Of a DNA stretch of 64,000 bases, positions 39,338-47,708 are shown in pieces. The stretch spans positions 5,096,903-5,160,902 of the forward strand of contig NZ_CP017634.1 in the NCBI RefSeq assembly GCF_002777255.1, read 5' to 3'. The position numbers were made by a program, and so were the translations under genes. The notes under the pieces were generated by a model that saw only the letters and a list, made by a program, of their open reading frames with translations, did not search any database and was not told the origin of the DNA. This DNA comes from Candidatus Formimonas warabiya (GTDB lineage: Bacteria; Bacillota; Dehalobacteriia; Dehalobacteriales; Dehalobacteriaceae). Positions within the stretch are counted from its first letter, which is position 1. Each line of letters begins with the position of its first letter.

Positions 39338-39790
39338 ATGATATATCGAAAAGCACGTATGACTGATGTGGAAGCGATTCATGGGTTGATTAATAATTAT
39401 GCAGAAGTAGGTCTGATGCTGGCCAGGTCCCGCAGCTCATTGTATGAATGCCTACGGGAATATACGGTGGCCGAAAAAGACGGCGCAATTATTGGTGTGG
39501 GAGGACTGCACATCCTGTGGTATGATTTGGCGGAAATCCGGGCCCTGGCCATTGCACCCGAGTACAGTAAACAGGGCATTGGCCGTCAAATCGTCTCCTT
39601 ATTGGAAAAAGAAGCACGGGATTTAGGATTGCCCAGGCTATTTGCACTCACTTACCGGCAGGAGTTTTTTGTCAAGTGCGGGTTTAAAGAAGTTGACAAG
39701 AAAGAACTTCCCCAAAAAGTGTGGAAGGAATGTATTGATTGCCCCAAGTTTCCCCATTGTGAAGAACAGGCTGTGATCAAAATCCTCTAG
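39338..39790 (+). CDS. GNAT-family N-acetyltransferase, ArgA-like
   Basis: The 150-residue GNAT protein matches the short clostridial N-acetylglutamate synthase type: YRKARMTDVEAIHGLINNYA at the start, YTVAEKDGAIIGVGGLHI in the middle, the acetyl-CoA loop RALAIAPEYSKQGIGRQIV (about 66-84), and LFALTYRQEFFVKCGF. A cysteine-rich tail CIDCPKFPHC is characteristic of this group. It could make N-acetylglutamate for arginine synthesis (compare argH at 1.3 kb), or acetylate a polyamine as its neighbours suggest. The first is better supported by the tail. Confidence 0.75.
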   Translation: MIYRKARMTDVEAIHGLINNYAEVGLMLARSRSSLYECLREYTVAEKDGAIIGVGGLHILWYDLAEIRALAIAPEYSKQGIGRQIVSLLEKEARDLGLPRLFALTYRQEFFVKCGFKEVDKKELPQKVWKECIDCPKFPHCEEQAVIKIL

Positions 39791-39994
39791 ACGGCAAACA
39801 AAAATTAACAGCATAGTTTTATTGGTCGGTAAGAAGGAAAAATCCTTACTCTTGTAGAATATTTCCTGAAAAGTAATACTATTTTTTTGTCTTTTTCATA
39901 AAAGACTAGTAAAAAACACTAAGTTTTGATAGAATCAGACTAGAGGGTTATCCTATGCAGGTGTCTGAAAATTTATTTTCAAGGGGATATCGAT

Positions 39995-40636
39995 GTGACG
40001 GAGAAAACACAAACAGTCGAAGAAGTATACGAAACATTGAAAAAACGCATTATCAGTTTGGAATATAGTCCCGGCCAGGTGCTGAATGAAGCGGATATTG
40101 CCAATGAGTTCGAGTTGAGCAGAACTCCGGTCCGGAAGATATTCGAACAGTTAAAAAACAAGAAGTTGCTGAATATTATTCCCAGATACGGTGCCCAGGT
40201 GGCCACCATTGACTTTCGCTATATGAAATCGGTCTTTGAGGTGGTGCGGGAACTGGAAGGGTATGCCACCCGATTGGCTGCGGAACGGATACCTGAGGAG
40301 AGGATTCCCGATTTACTGAGCATTGTGGAACGAATTAAGCAGTGTAATATAGAAACCGATTATAAGACCATCATTACGGAAGACGAAAAATTTCATGAAA
40401 TTGTGATTCAAGCCAGCGATAATCCTGCCCTTGTTGATATCCTTCTTGACCTCCATATGCATACCGAAAGACTCTGGTTTTATTCCCAAAAAGACCTGGT
40501 TAATCTCAGCTTATTTCATGAAACCTTGGCCAATATTATAGAGGCTTTGAGACAAAGAGATGTTTGGAAAGCCGATTCCTGTGCCAAGGAACACATTGAT
40601 GATTTTGTCGCGCTGATCAAGCGAGAACTTTTATAA
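39995..40636 (+). CDS. GntR-family regulator, FCD (FadR-like) subfamily
   Basis: The 213-residue regulator has an N-terminal winged helix (about 10-75: LKKRIISLEYSPGQVLNEAD, ELSRTPVRKIFEQL) and an all-helical FCD effector domain (about 85-205) with EDEKFHEIVIQAS and LFHETLANIIEAL, whose Asp and His residues usually bind a metal and an organic acid. The GTG start has AGGGGATA upstream. It precedes the glycine-reductase operon by 290 bases on the same strand with a strong terminator between, and is a plausible regulator of it. Confidence 0.9.
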   Translation: MTEKTQTVEEVYETLKKRIISLEYSPGQVLNEADIANEFELSRTPVRKIFEQLKNKKLLNIIPRYGAQVATIDFRYMKSVFEVVRELEGYATRLAAERIPEERIPDLLSIVERIKQCNIETDYKTIITEDEKFHEIVIQASDNPALVDILLDLHMHTERLWFYSQKDLVNLSLFHETLANIIEALRQRDVWKADSCAKEHIDDFVALIKRELL

Positions 40637-40650
40637 AACAAAATAGACGG

Positions 40651-40678
40651 CCTGGGAAATTATTTCCCAGGTTTTTTT
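40651..40678 (+). terminator. Strong terminator behind the GntR gene
   Basis: CCTGGGAAAT-T-ATTTCCCAGG followed by TTTTTTT. It separates the regulator transcript from the Grd operon. Confidence 0.93.
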
Positions 40679-40790
40679 ATTTTTATCAGGGCGTAGAATG
40701 GGCAAAATGATAATACTGATTCTAAGCTTTTATGATGGTTTAAATTTTTATTAAAAAACTTTATCTATTTTTTTAAAAGATAGAAGGAAT

Positions 40791-40820
40791 TTGTCACATC
40801 GTAGCGAAGAATATTATAAA
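40791..40820 (+). promoter_or_regulatory. Candidate sigma-A promoter of the Grd operon
   Basis: TTGTCA (40791-40796) and TATAAA (40815-40820) with an 18-base spacer, about 105 bases before trxB. The remaining leader is AT-rich; I see no glycine riboswitch in it. Confidence 0.55.
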
Positions 40821-40926
40821 AATACAGTAATACGATCAGTGAAATACAAAGAGTTTTTTTAGGAAAAAATAGGAAAATACAATTAGAGAATTAAGAAGCT
40901 CAATTTATTTCTTAAGGGAGGCAAAT

Positions 40927-42150
40927 ATGGTGGCAGAGATTTATGACATTCTCGTTGTTGGTGGGGGACCGGCAGGTTTAGCCGCAGGGATATATGGGTC
41001 CCGGTCACGCCTGAAAACGGCGATTTTGCAGAAAGGGAAGCCGGGCGGTCAGGCGGCAACCACCCAGGAATTAGAGAATTATCCGGGCTTTTCCCGGGGT
41101 ACCACGGGGCCGGCATTGATGGAGGCGATGGCGGAGCACGCCAAAAGCTTTGGTACGGAAATCCTGCGGGAAGAAGTTATTGATCTGGAGTTAGAAGAAG
41201 AAATAAAGATCGTTAAAACGAAAAGCGGTGCCGAATACCGGTCTAAGGCCGTAATCCTCGCCCCGGGTGCTGAGCCTAGATCCTTAAACATTAAAGGGGA
41301 ACGGGTATTAAGAGGAAAAGGCGTTTCCTATTGCGCAACTTGTGATGCGGATTTCTTTGAGGATTTGGACGTGGTGGTGGTAGGAAACGGTGACGCTGCG
41401 GTGGAAGAAGCCATGTACTTAACCAAATTTGCGGAAAGCGTTACCATTATTGTGATCCACGATGAAGGGGTTCTAGACTGCAATAAAGCCAGTGCAGAGC
41501 ATGCTTTTGCCAATCCCAAGATTAAATGGGTATGGAATTCCGTGCTGGAGGAAATCAAGGGCGACGGTCTGGTGGAAAGCGTGATGATCAAAAACATTAA
41601 GACCGGAGAAATTTCCGAAATGGAGACAAACGGAGTCTTCTTCTTTGTAGGAACAGTGCCCAAGACCGAGATCTTAAAAGGAAAAGTGGAACTGAGTGAA
41701 CAGGGATATGTCATTACCAATGATTTGATGGAAACCTCCGTCCCCGGAGTTTATGCAGCAGGTGACGCCAGGGTGAAATATCTGCGCCAGGTGATCACGG
41801 CCGCCAGTGACGGGGCTGTGGCAGCGGTGGCGGCAGAAAAATATTTGGCGGAAGAGGAAGGGTTTAAAGACCAGGTCCTTCATGCCCAGGAGCCGGTGCT
41901 GGTAGCCTTTTGGGCGCCTCAAATTGAAGAGAGCATTGCGGCCGTATCAAAGTTGGAAAAGGCAGTAAGTGAATTAGCCGGCAAAGTGAAACTGGTTAAG
42001 ATTGACACTTACCGAAATCAAAGAGTGGCCAAAAGATATGGGGTCACTGAAATACCCACGGTGGTCTTTTTCAAAAACGGAGAAAAGGTCGATGCCATAA
42101 AGGGAAGCTTTAGTACAGAAGAAGTAGCGGAAAAAATTAATCTGATTTAG
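40927..42150 (+). CDS. trxB: Thioredoxin reductase with an extra C-terminal thioredoxin-like domain
   Basis: FAD flavoprotein that reduces thioredoxin for the glycine reductase system. It has 407 residues against the usual 310 or so. The FAD motif is VVGGGPAGLAAGIYGSRS (about 10-27). The redox disulfide CATC is Cys136/Cys139, the NADPH site VVGNGDAAVEEAMYL follows, and the FAD C-terminal motif is VYAAGDAR. From about 320 to 407 there is a thioredoxin fold (VLVAFWAPQIEESI..., cis-Pro in VTEIPTVVFFKNGE), but the active-site CxxC is absent: the expected WCxxC reads WAPQI. That domain is therefore redox-dead and may dock partners. AGGGAGG precedes the ATG. Confidence 0.93.
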   Translation: MVAEIYDILVVGGGPAGLAAGIYGSRSRLKTAILQKGKPGGQAATTQELENYPGFSRGTTGPALMEAMAEHAKSFGTEILREEVIDLELEEEIKIVKTKSGAEYRSKAVILAPGAEPRSLNIKGERVLRGKGVSYCATCDADFFEDLDVVVVGNGDAAVEEAMYLTKFAESVTIIVIHDEGVLDCNKASAEHAFANPKIKWVWNSVLEEIKGDGLVESVMIKNIKTGEISEMETNGVFFFVGTVPKTEILKGKVELSEQGYVITNDLMETSVPGVYAAGDARVKYLRQVITAASDGAVAAVAAEKYLAEEEGFKDQVLHAQEPVLVAFWAPQIEESIAAVSKLEKAVSELAGKVKLVKIDTYRNQRVAKRYGVTEIPTVVFFKNGEKVDAIKGSFSTEEVAEKINLI

Positions 42151-42187
42151 CACATGTACAAATTAGGCAACTAAGGAGGTGAACAAA

Positions 42188-42502
42188 ATGATTGAACTGA
42201 CGAAAGAGAATTTTGAACAAGAGGTACTACAGGCAGAAGGCTTAATCATGGTTGATTTTTGGAGCCAAAAATGTGAACCTTGTAAAGCGTTAATGCCCAG
42301 CGTTCATGAACTGGCCGAAAAGAACGAGGGAAAGGCAAAATTCTGCAGCCTGGACACCACCAATAACAAGAGACTTGCCATCAGTCAAAAGGTCTTAGGG
42401 TTACCGACCATCGCATTCTATCAAAATGGGGAAAAGATTGCCGAATTATGCAAAGATTTTTCCATTGAGGATGTAGAGGCAAAACTAAACGAGCTGGCAT
42501 AA
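42188..42502 (+). CDS. trxA: Thioredoxin of the glycine reductase system
   Basis: The 104-residue thioredoxin has active site CEPC at about residues 29-32 (FWSQKCEPCKALMP) rather than CGPC, typical of thioredoxins in Grd operons. The cis-Pro is in VLGLPTIAFYQNGEKI. It supplies electrons to selenoprotein A (GrdA). ATG at 42188 has AAGGAGGTGA eight bases upstream. It lies 37 bases after trxB. Confidence 0.95.
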   Translation: MIELTKENFEQEVLQAEGLIMVDFWSQKCEPCKALMPSVHELAEKNEGKAKFCSLDTTNNKRLAISQKVLGLPTIAFYQNGEKIAELCKDFSIEDVEAKLNELA

Positions 42503-42586
42503 AACTTGTTTATTAGTAAGGGGATGCTTTTTACAAAAAATAAAAAATAAATCATATGACACCATGAATGAAAGGGGAAAAATGTG

Positions 42587-43030
42587 ATGCTGGAAGGCAA
42601 GAAAGTCGCCATTCTCGGTGACCGGGACGGGATTCCTGGACCGGCCATTGAAGAGTGTGTGAAGTCAGCCGGCGCAGAAGTAGTATTCTCAACGACAGAA
42701 TGCTTTGTCTGAACGGCGGCTGGAGCAATGGACCTGGAAAACCAGGCGAGGATCAAGGATTTGACGGATAAATATGGTAATGAAGATTTAATTGTTGTTC
42801 TGGGCGGAGCCGAAGCAGAAGCTTCCGGCCTGGCTGCCGAAACCGTATCTACCGGAGATCCCACCTTTGCAGGTCCGTTATCCGGAGTCTCGTTGGGACT
42901 CAAAGCTTATCATATGTTTGAATTAAAAGATGAAGTTGACCCTACTGTTTATGATGAACAGATCAGTATGATGGAAATGGTTCTTGATGTGGATGACATC
43001 ATCAATGAAGTAAAGACTTATCGCGGATAA
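42587..43030 (+). CDS. grdA: Glycine/sarcosine/betaine reductase selenoprotein A
   Basis: Small selenoprotein that carries the carboxymethyl group from protein B as a selenoether and passes it to protein C. The frame contains a UGA at 42710-42712, codon 42, in the context TECFV-U-TAAGAMD, the conserved CxxU motif of GrdA. The start reads MLEGKKVAILGDRDGIPGPA, and the total is 147 residues including Sec. A hairpin CCTGG-AAAA-CCAGG (42733-42746) lies 20 bases after the UGA; whether it is the SECIS element is not clear. The ATG at 42587 is behind AGGGGA. Without UGA readthrough only the first 41 residues would be made. Confidence 0.96.
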
Positions 43031-43131
43031 TACGGGTCAGCAAGTCAAAGATCTGTTGATAAACATTTCCCACAAAGGGTAATGACGCCTGCTGAACCCA
43101 TTACCCTTTGTGATCATTTGGAGGTGATTTC

Positions 43132-44673
43132 ATGAGTTTTCCGGTTGTCAAAGGTGCCGCCTATGCTTTAATCCAAGCAAATGACATGCTTGTCCACCAT
43201 GGCACCACCCAAACATCGGACCGGAGAAAAAACCCGGACTCAGAGCATTTACAAAAATTGCCGGAGCACCTAAGAAGCTTTGAAAAAGCGGTTAGCTATC
43301 CGCCCAATCAAGTATATATTGGTAACATGACGCCTGACGACCTGAAAGGGATAGCCCGCCCCTGGTATGAAGCATCTGTACCCGGAGCGACACGGGACGG
43401 TAAGTACGGAGAAATCATGCCGGAAGATGAATTCTTAGGCTTGATGAAAATCGTCGATGCCTTTGACCTGGTGATTCTGGAAGAGAATTTCCAGGCGGCA
43501 GTAAAAGAAAAAATTTCTGCTCATCCCATCCTGGGCGATATGAAGGATTTGGATAAATTAGCCAAGAACCCGGGAAATGGGGAGGAGATTAAAAAACTGG
43601 TCGACAGTCATGTCGCTCAGCCCATGTATTTTGAGGGAACACTTGTCGGCTGTGTCAAAAAAGCCCATGAGTTTGATGAAGCTTTATCAGATCATGTGAT
43701 GTTTGAAAACCTGGTGGGCAAAGCTTCATCTGTTTATGCTTTAAAACTTTTGCTGGCGAAGACAGATGTGCAGCCGGAAGAAGTGGAATACATTATTGAG
43801 TGCTCTGAAGAGGCTTGCGGAGATATGAACCAGAGAGGCGGGGGAAACTTTGCCAAAGCCATTGGGGAAATGTGCGGCTGCGTCAATGCTACCGGGTCCG
43901 ATACGCGCAGCTTTTGTGCCGGTCCCGCCCATGCTCTTGTTGAGGCCGCAGCTTTGGCCCAGTCCGGAATTTATAAAAATGTGGTGGTGTTGGCCGGGGG
44001 CGCTTCTGCCAAACTGGGCATGAACTCCAAAGACCATGTGAAAAAAGGGATGCCGGCTTTGGAAGATATGCTGGGCGCTTTTGCCATTCATATTGCCGAG
44101 AATGACGGTATCCATCCGGTGATCCGGACGGATGGCATCGGACGGCATAAAATCGGTTCCGGGGCTTCCCCCCAAGCGGTGATGACGGCGATTGTCGCCG
44201 ATCCCTTGGATAAATTAGGCTACAAAATCCCCGAGATTGACCGTTATTCACCGGAAATGCAAAATCCTGAAATTACCGAACCTGCCGGGGCCGGGGATGT
44301 TCCTCTGGCAAACTATAAAATGATCGGTGCTTTGGCCGTAAAAAGAGGAGAACTGGATAAGGCAGACCTTCTCAAAGTAGTTGACAATTTTGGCATGTCC
44401 GGATTTGCCCCCACCCAGGGACATATTCCTTCCGGTGTTCCCTTTATTGGCCATGCGCTGGATATGATTCAGGAAGGAAAAATCAGCCGGGCCATGATTA
44501 TTGGCAAAGGGAGCTTATTCTTAGGCCGGTTGACAAATCTTTTTGACGGTGTCTCTTTTGTCCTGGAAAAGAATGGTGGCTTGTCCCCAGAGGCCGGTTT
44601 TGACAAAGAAGAAGTCCGGTCCATGATTGCAGAGGCCATGCGTGATTTTGCCAAGGCTTTTCGCCAGGAGTAA
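43132..44673 (+). CDS. grdC: Glycine/sarcosine/betaine reductase complex protein C, beta subunit
   Basis: GrdC with GrdD turns the Se-carboxymethyl group of GrdA into acetyl phosphate. The protein has 513 residues, the usual length, and resembles a thiolase/FabH-type fold: it has IECSEEACGDMNQRGGGNFAKAIG (shown as about 223-246), CVNATGSDTRSFCAGPAHAL with an acyl-carrying cysteine (about 252-271), and VVLAGGASAKLGMNSKDHV. The ATG follows GGAGGTG. It lies 101 bases after grdA and is followed by grdD. Confidence 0.96.
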   Translation: MSFPVVKGAAYALIQANDMLVHHGTTQTSDRRKNPDSEHLQKLPEHLRSFEKAVSYPPNQVYIGNMTPDDLKGIARPWYEASVPGATRDGKYGEIMPEDEFLGLMKIVDAFDLVILEENFQAAVKEKISAHPILGDMKDLDKLAKNPGNGEEIKKLVDSHVAQPMYFEGTLVGCVKKAHEFDEALSDHVMFENLVGKASSVYALKLLLAKTDVQPEEVEYIIECSEEACGDMNQRGGGNFAKAIGEMCGCVNATGSDTRSFCAGPAHALVEAAALAQSGIYKNVVVLAGGASAKLGMNSKDHVKKGMPALEDMLGAFAIHIAENDGIHPVIRTDGIGRHKIGSGASPQAVMTAIVADPLDKLGYKIPEIDRYSPEMQNPEITEPAGAGDVPLANYKMIGALAVKRGELDKADLLKVVDNFGMSGFAPTQGHIPSGVPFIGHALDMIQEGKISRAMIIGKGSLFLGRLTNLFDGVSFVLEKNGGLSPEAGFDKEEVRSMIAEAMRDFAKAFRQE

Positions 44674-44715
44674 TGATTGGGGCCATTCCTTGGCCAGATA
44701 GGAATACCCGATATA

Positions 44716-44735
44716 GAGGTGTGTCCCCTGACCTT
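44716..44735 (+). repeat. Leader element shared with the pyruvate-kinase-domain gene (copy 2)
   Basis: GAGGTGTGTCCCCTGACCTT lies directly before the grdD ribosome binding site and matches 19 of 20 bases of the element at 21951-21970 in the same gene-relative position. Confidence 0.6.
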
Positions 44736-44752
44736 ATAAGGGAGGTGAAATA

Positions 44753-45919
44753 GTGAGCGAAAATATAATTCGTGACACGATTGCAGATATATTTGAAGAG
44801 GTAGCTAACGCATTAGAAACCGGTAAACTTGGCAAGAAAACCAGGGTCGGTCTCACCATACTAGGCAGCGAACATGGCCCCCAAGAACTGGTTTCCGGTG
44901 CCGAACTGGCCCAAGACCAAAATTCCGATATTGAAGTGGTAGTAATCGGCTCCGGCGTAGAAACCAGTTTGGAAATGGTGGAAGCAGCGGATGAAAAGGA
45001 AGCCCATGCCAAGATGGATGAACTGCTTTTGCAGGGGAACCTGGATGCGGCCGTAACCATGCATTACAGTTTCCCCATTGGCGTCTCTACGGTCGGCCGG
45101 GTGATCACGCCGGCTAAAGGCAAAGAAATGTTTCTTGCTACTACCACGGGAACATCTGCTACCGAACGGGTTTCCGCCATGCTCAGAAATACCATCTATG
45201 GCATTGCTACCGCCAAGGCCTGCGGAAAAAGCAGCCCTACCGTAGGGATCTTAAATATTGACGGCGCCAGACAAGTGGAAAGAGCATTAAAGAAGCTTCA
45301 GGATGGGGGATATCCCATTAACTTTACCGAATCCGCCCGGGCAGATGGTGGCGTGGTGATGCGTGGGAATGACCTCTTAATGGGTGTTCCCGATATTATG
45401 GTTCATGACAGTCTCACCGGCAATGTGTTTATGAAAGTGTTTTCCGCCTACAGTACCGGGGGCAGTTACGAGTCTTTAGGCTCCGGCTACGGTCCCGGCG
45501 TGGGAGAAGACTATGACCGGATTATCTGCATTATTTCCCGGGCTTCGGGAGCTCCGGTAATTGCCGGTGCCATTCGTTTTGCCGCGGAATGCGCCAGGGG
45601 AAAGCTGATGGAAAAAGCCAAGGCGGAATTTGCTGCGGCCAAAAAAGCGGGCTGGGATGATTTGCTTAAATCATTAAGCTGCCCTGCCGGACCGGTAAAA
45701 AAAGAAGCCGAGCCTGAAATCCCGGCACCTGCCAAAAAGCCTGTCACCGACTCCATTCCCGGAGTAGAGGTGATGCAGCTGGAAGATGCGGTTCAGGTGT
45801 TATGGAAGGCCAACATTTACGCCGAAAGCGGCATGGGCTGTACCGGGCCTATTGTCATGGTCGCCCCGGAAGACAAGGAGAAAGCGCTAGAATTGCTTAA
45901 GAAAAATGAGTACCTGTAA
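44753..45919 (+). CDS. grdD: Glycine/sarcosine/betaine reductase complex protein C, alpha subunit
   Basis: The 388-residue GrdD is the acetyl-phosphate-releasing partner of GrdC and resembles PlsX/phosphotransacetylase-like proteins: RVGLTILGSEHGPQELVSGA (about 24-43), TGTSATERVSAMLRNTIYGI (about 124-143), GVPDIMVHDSLTGNVFMKVF and SGYGPGVGEDYDR. The C-terminus has ESGMGCTGPIVMVAPED, with a conserved Cys. The GTG start follows GGGAGGTGAAATA. The linker around 310-335 (PAGPVKKEAEPEIPAPAKKP) is Pro/Ala/Lys-rich and flexible. Confidence 0.96.
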   Translation: MSENIIRDTIADIFEEVANALETGKLGKKTRVGLTILGSEHGPQELVSGAELAQDQNSDIEVVVIGSGVETSLEMVEAADEKEAHAKMDELLLQGNLDAAVTMHYSFPIGVSTVGRVITPAKGKEMFLATTTGTSATERVSAMLRNTIYGIATAKACGKSSPTVGILNIDGARQVERALKKLQDGGYPINFTESARADGGVVMRGNDLLMGVPDIMVHDSLTGNVFMKVFSAYSTGGSYESLGSGYGPGVGEDYDRIICIISRASGAPVIAGAIRFAAECARGKLMEKAKAEFAAAKKAGWDDLLKSLSCPAGPVKKEAEPEIPAPAKKPVTDSIPGVEVMQLEDAVQVLWKANIYAESGMGCTGPIVMVAPEDKEKALELLKKNEYL

Positions 45920-45996
45920 AACGGAATTTATCGCTTAAAAGATAGGTTTTACCTAAGTAGCATCGTCCCACATAAATTCCGAAAGGAGGGGCTTCA

Positions 45997-46365
45997 TTGA
46001 AAAGAATAATCATCACGAATAATCCAGCAGTCGCCGAAAAATACGACAATGTGCTTTTTGTGGAAGGTTCTGTGGAAGAAACTCTCATCAAAGTGCGGGA
46101 CCTGGTGCATCAGGGATATGAACTGATCAGCCACCCGTTAGCAGCAAGTTTAAGAATGATTTTTTCGCCCTATCGTTCTGTGATCATCGGAAAACGGAAT
46201 GAAAAGGTTGATTTTCTGAGTGCGGAGGTTATTGAGGATAGTATTATCAAATACAAAAGGCACATGGATCATAGAAAAACCGATACAGCCCACAGTGATG
46301 ATTATCAAGCCATAGATTTAATCCTCTTGGAATCTGCTTTGAAAGAACCAGCAGCGGAAAGTTAG
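45997..46365 (+). CDS. grdX: GrdX family protein
   Basis: Short conserved protein (122 residues) found in glycine-reductase operons; its function is not known. The sequence RIIITNNPAVAEKYDNVLFVEG (shown as about 3-24) and YELISHPLAASLRMIFSPYRS (about 46-66) is typical of the family. The TTG start at 45997 has AAAGGAGGGG seven bases upstream. In many operons it lies before grdE, as here. Confidence 0.9.
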   Translation: MKRIIITNNPAVAEKYDNVLFVEGSVEETLIKVRDLVHQGYELISHPLAASLRMIFSPYRSVIIGKRNEKVDFLSAEVIEDSIIKYKRHMDHRKTDTAHSDDYQAIDLILLESALKEPAAES

Positions 46366-46395
46366 GCTCTATGAAATTTTTGGGAGGTGGATGTT

Positions 46396-47682
46396 TTGAA
46401 ACTGGAGATTGGACGTGTGTTTATTAAGGATATCCAATTAGGTAACGAAACCTCTGTGAAAAACGGTGTGCTCACCGTCGACAAAGAGGGATTAATTGCC
46501 AAGCTTAAAGAAGATGAAAGAATTAAAGAGGTATTACTGGATGTAGCCAGACCCGGAGAAAAAATCAGAATTATCCCTGTGAAAGACGTGATTGAGCCCA
46601 GGGTAAAAGTATCCGGAGGAAATAACGGTTTTCCCGGTGTGACCTCAAAACCGGCTCAGTGCGGGGAAGGACGGACTCATGTCCTTTACGGCGCCGCCGT
46701 TGTTACCGTGGGTGATGTAGTCGGCTTCCAGGAAGGCGTTATTGATATGTGGGGCGAAGGGGCCAAATGGACTCCTTTTTCCAAGACCTATAATTTGACC
46801 GTCGATATTCATGTGGTAGACGGTCTTGATCCCCATACCCATGAAGAAACAGTTAGGTTGGCCGGTTTAAATGCAGCCGAGTATCTTGGCCAGGCGGGAA
46901 AAGATGTTACCCCTGATGAAGTGCTCACTTATGAAATGGGCAGCATTTTTGAAGAAGCAGCCAAATATCCCAATCTTCCCAAAGTAGTTTATGCGGAAAT
47001 GATGATTACCCAGGGATTGCTTCATGATACCTATATTTATGGCGTCAATGCCCAGACCATTCTTCCTTCCGTGCTGCATCCCAATGAAGAATTGGATAAT
47101 GCAGTCGTAAGCGGAAACTGCGTGGCTGCCTGCGATAAGATTACCACTTACCAGCACCAGAATAACAGTGTAATCGAAGATTTGTATGCCCAGCATGGGA
47201 AAGAAATCAACTTTATGGCATGTATTATGGTTCCGGAGCACACCACACTGGCCGGAAAATTACGGGCCTCCGACTATACCGCCAAATTGGCAAAGATGCT
47301 TGGTGCCGATGCGATCGTTGTTTCTGAAGAAGGATACGGCAACCCGGATTCCGACCTGTTGATGATTTGTAAAAAGTGTGAAAAAGCTGGAATCAAAACC
47401 CAATTGATTACCGACGAATGTGCAGGGAGAGACGGTATGTCTCAGCCATTGGCTGACACTGCGGTAGAAGCTGTTGCTGTGGTTTCCGGGGGTAATGTAA
47501 GTCACGTTGTGACTTTGCCGCCTGCCGACAAAGTGATTGGAAATGCTGCAGCTATTTCCGTACTGGCAGGGGGCTGGGAAGGAGCCTTATTGGAAGATGG
47601 AACCCTCATGTGCGAATTAAACGCTGTGATCGGCGCCACTTCTGAAATCGGTTTCCACAATGTGACCTGCAGGCTTTACTAA
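46396..47682 (+). CDS. grdE: Glycine/sarcosine/betaine reductase component B proprotein
   Basis: GrdE-family proprotein (428 residues) that is cleaved autocatalytically into two subunits, leaving a pyruvoyl group that binds the substrate amine. The cleavage motif AVVSGNCVAACDK is present with Cys at residue 242; known GrdE proteins are split at this Asn-Cys bond. The N-terminus MKLEIGRVFIKDIQLG matches the family when started at TTG 46396, eight bases behind GGGAGG; a GTG at 46387 overlaps that site. GrdG and GrdI (sarcosine and betaine types) are close relatives, so the substrate is not certain. Confidence 0.92.
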   Translation: MKLEIGRVFIKDIQLGNETSVKNGVLTVDKEGLIAKLKEDERIKEVLLDVARPGEKIRIIPVKDVIEPRVKVSGGNNGFPGVTSKPAQCGEGRTHVLYGAAVVTVGDVVGFQEGVIDMWGEGAKWTPFSKTYNLTVDIHVVDGLDPHTHEETVRLAGLNAAEYLGQAGKDVTPDEVLTYEMGSIFEEAAKYPNLPKVVYAEMMITQGLLHDTYIYGVNAQTILPSVLHPNEELDNAVVSGNCVAACDKITTYQHQNNSVIEDLYAQHGKEINFMACIMVPEHTTLAGKLRASDYTAKLAKMLGADAIVVSEEGYGNPDSDLLMICKKCEKAGIKTQLITDECAGRDGMSQPLADTAVEAVAVVSGGNVSHVVTLPPADKVIGNAAAISVLAGGWEGALLEDGTLMCELNAVIGATSEIGFHNVTCRLY

Positions 47683-47708
47683 ACCACTTGCTGAAAGGAG
47701 GACATGAG

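Noticed and set aside
40680..40926. Glycine riboswitch before the Grd operon
   Set aside because: No tandem GGA-G-rich aptamer pattern or conserved riboswitch core is visible in this AT-rich leader.
42710..42712. UGA in grdA as a nonsense mutation or sequencing error
   Set aside because: The CxxU context is the conserved active site of selenoprotein A, and grdB shows a matching in-frame UGA in its own conserved motif.
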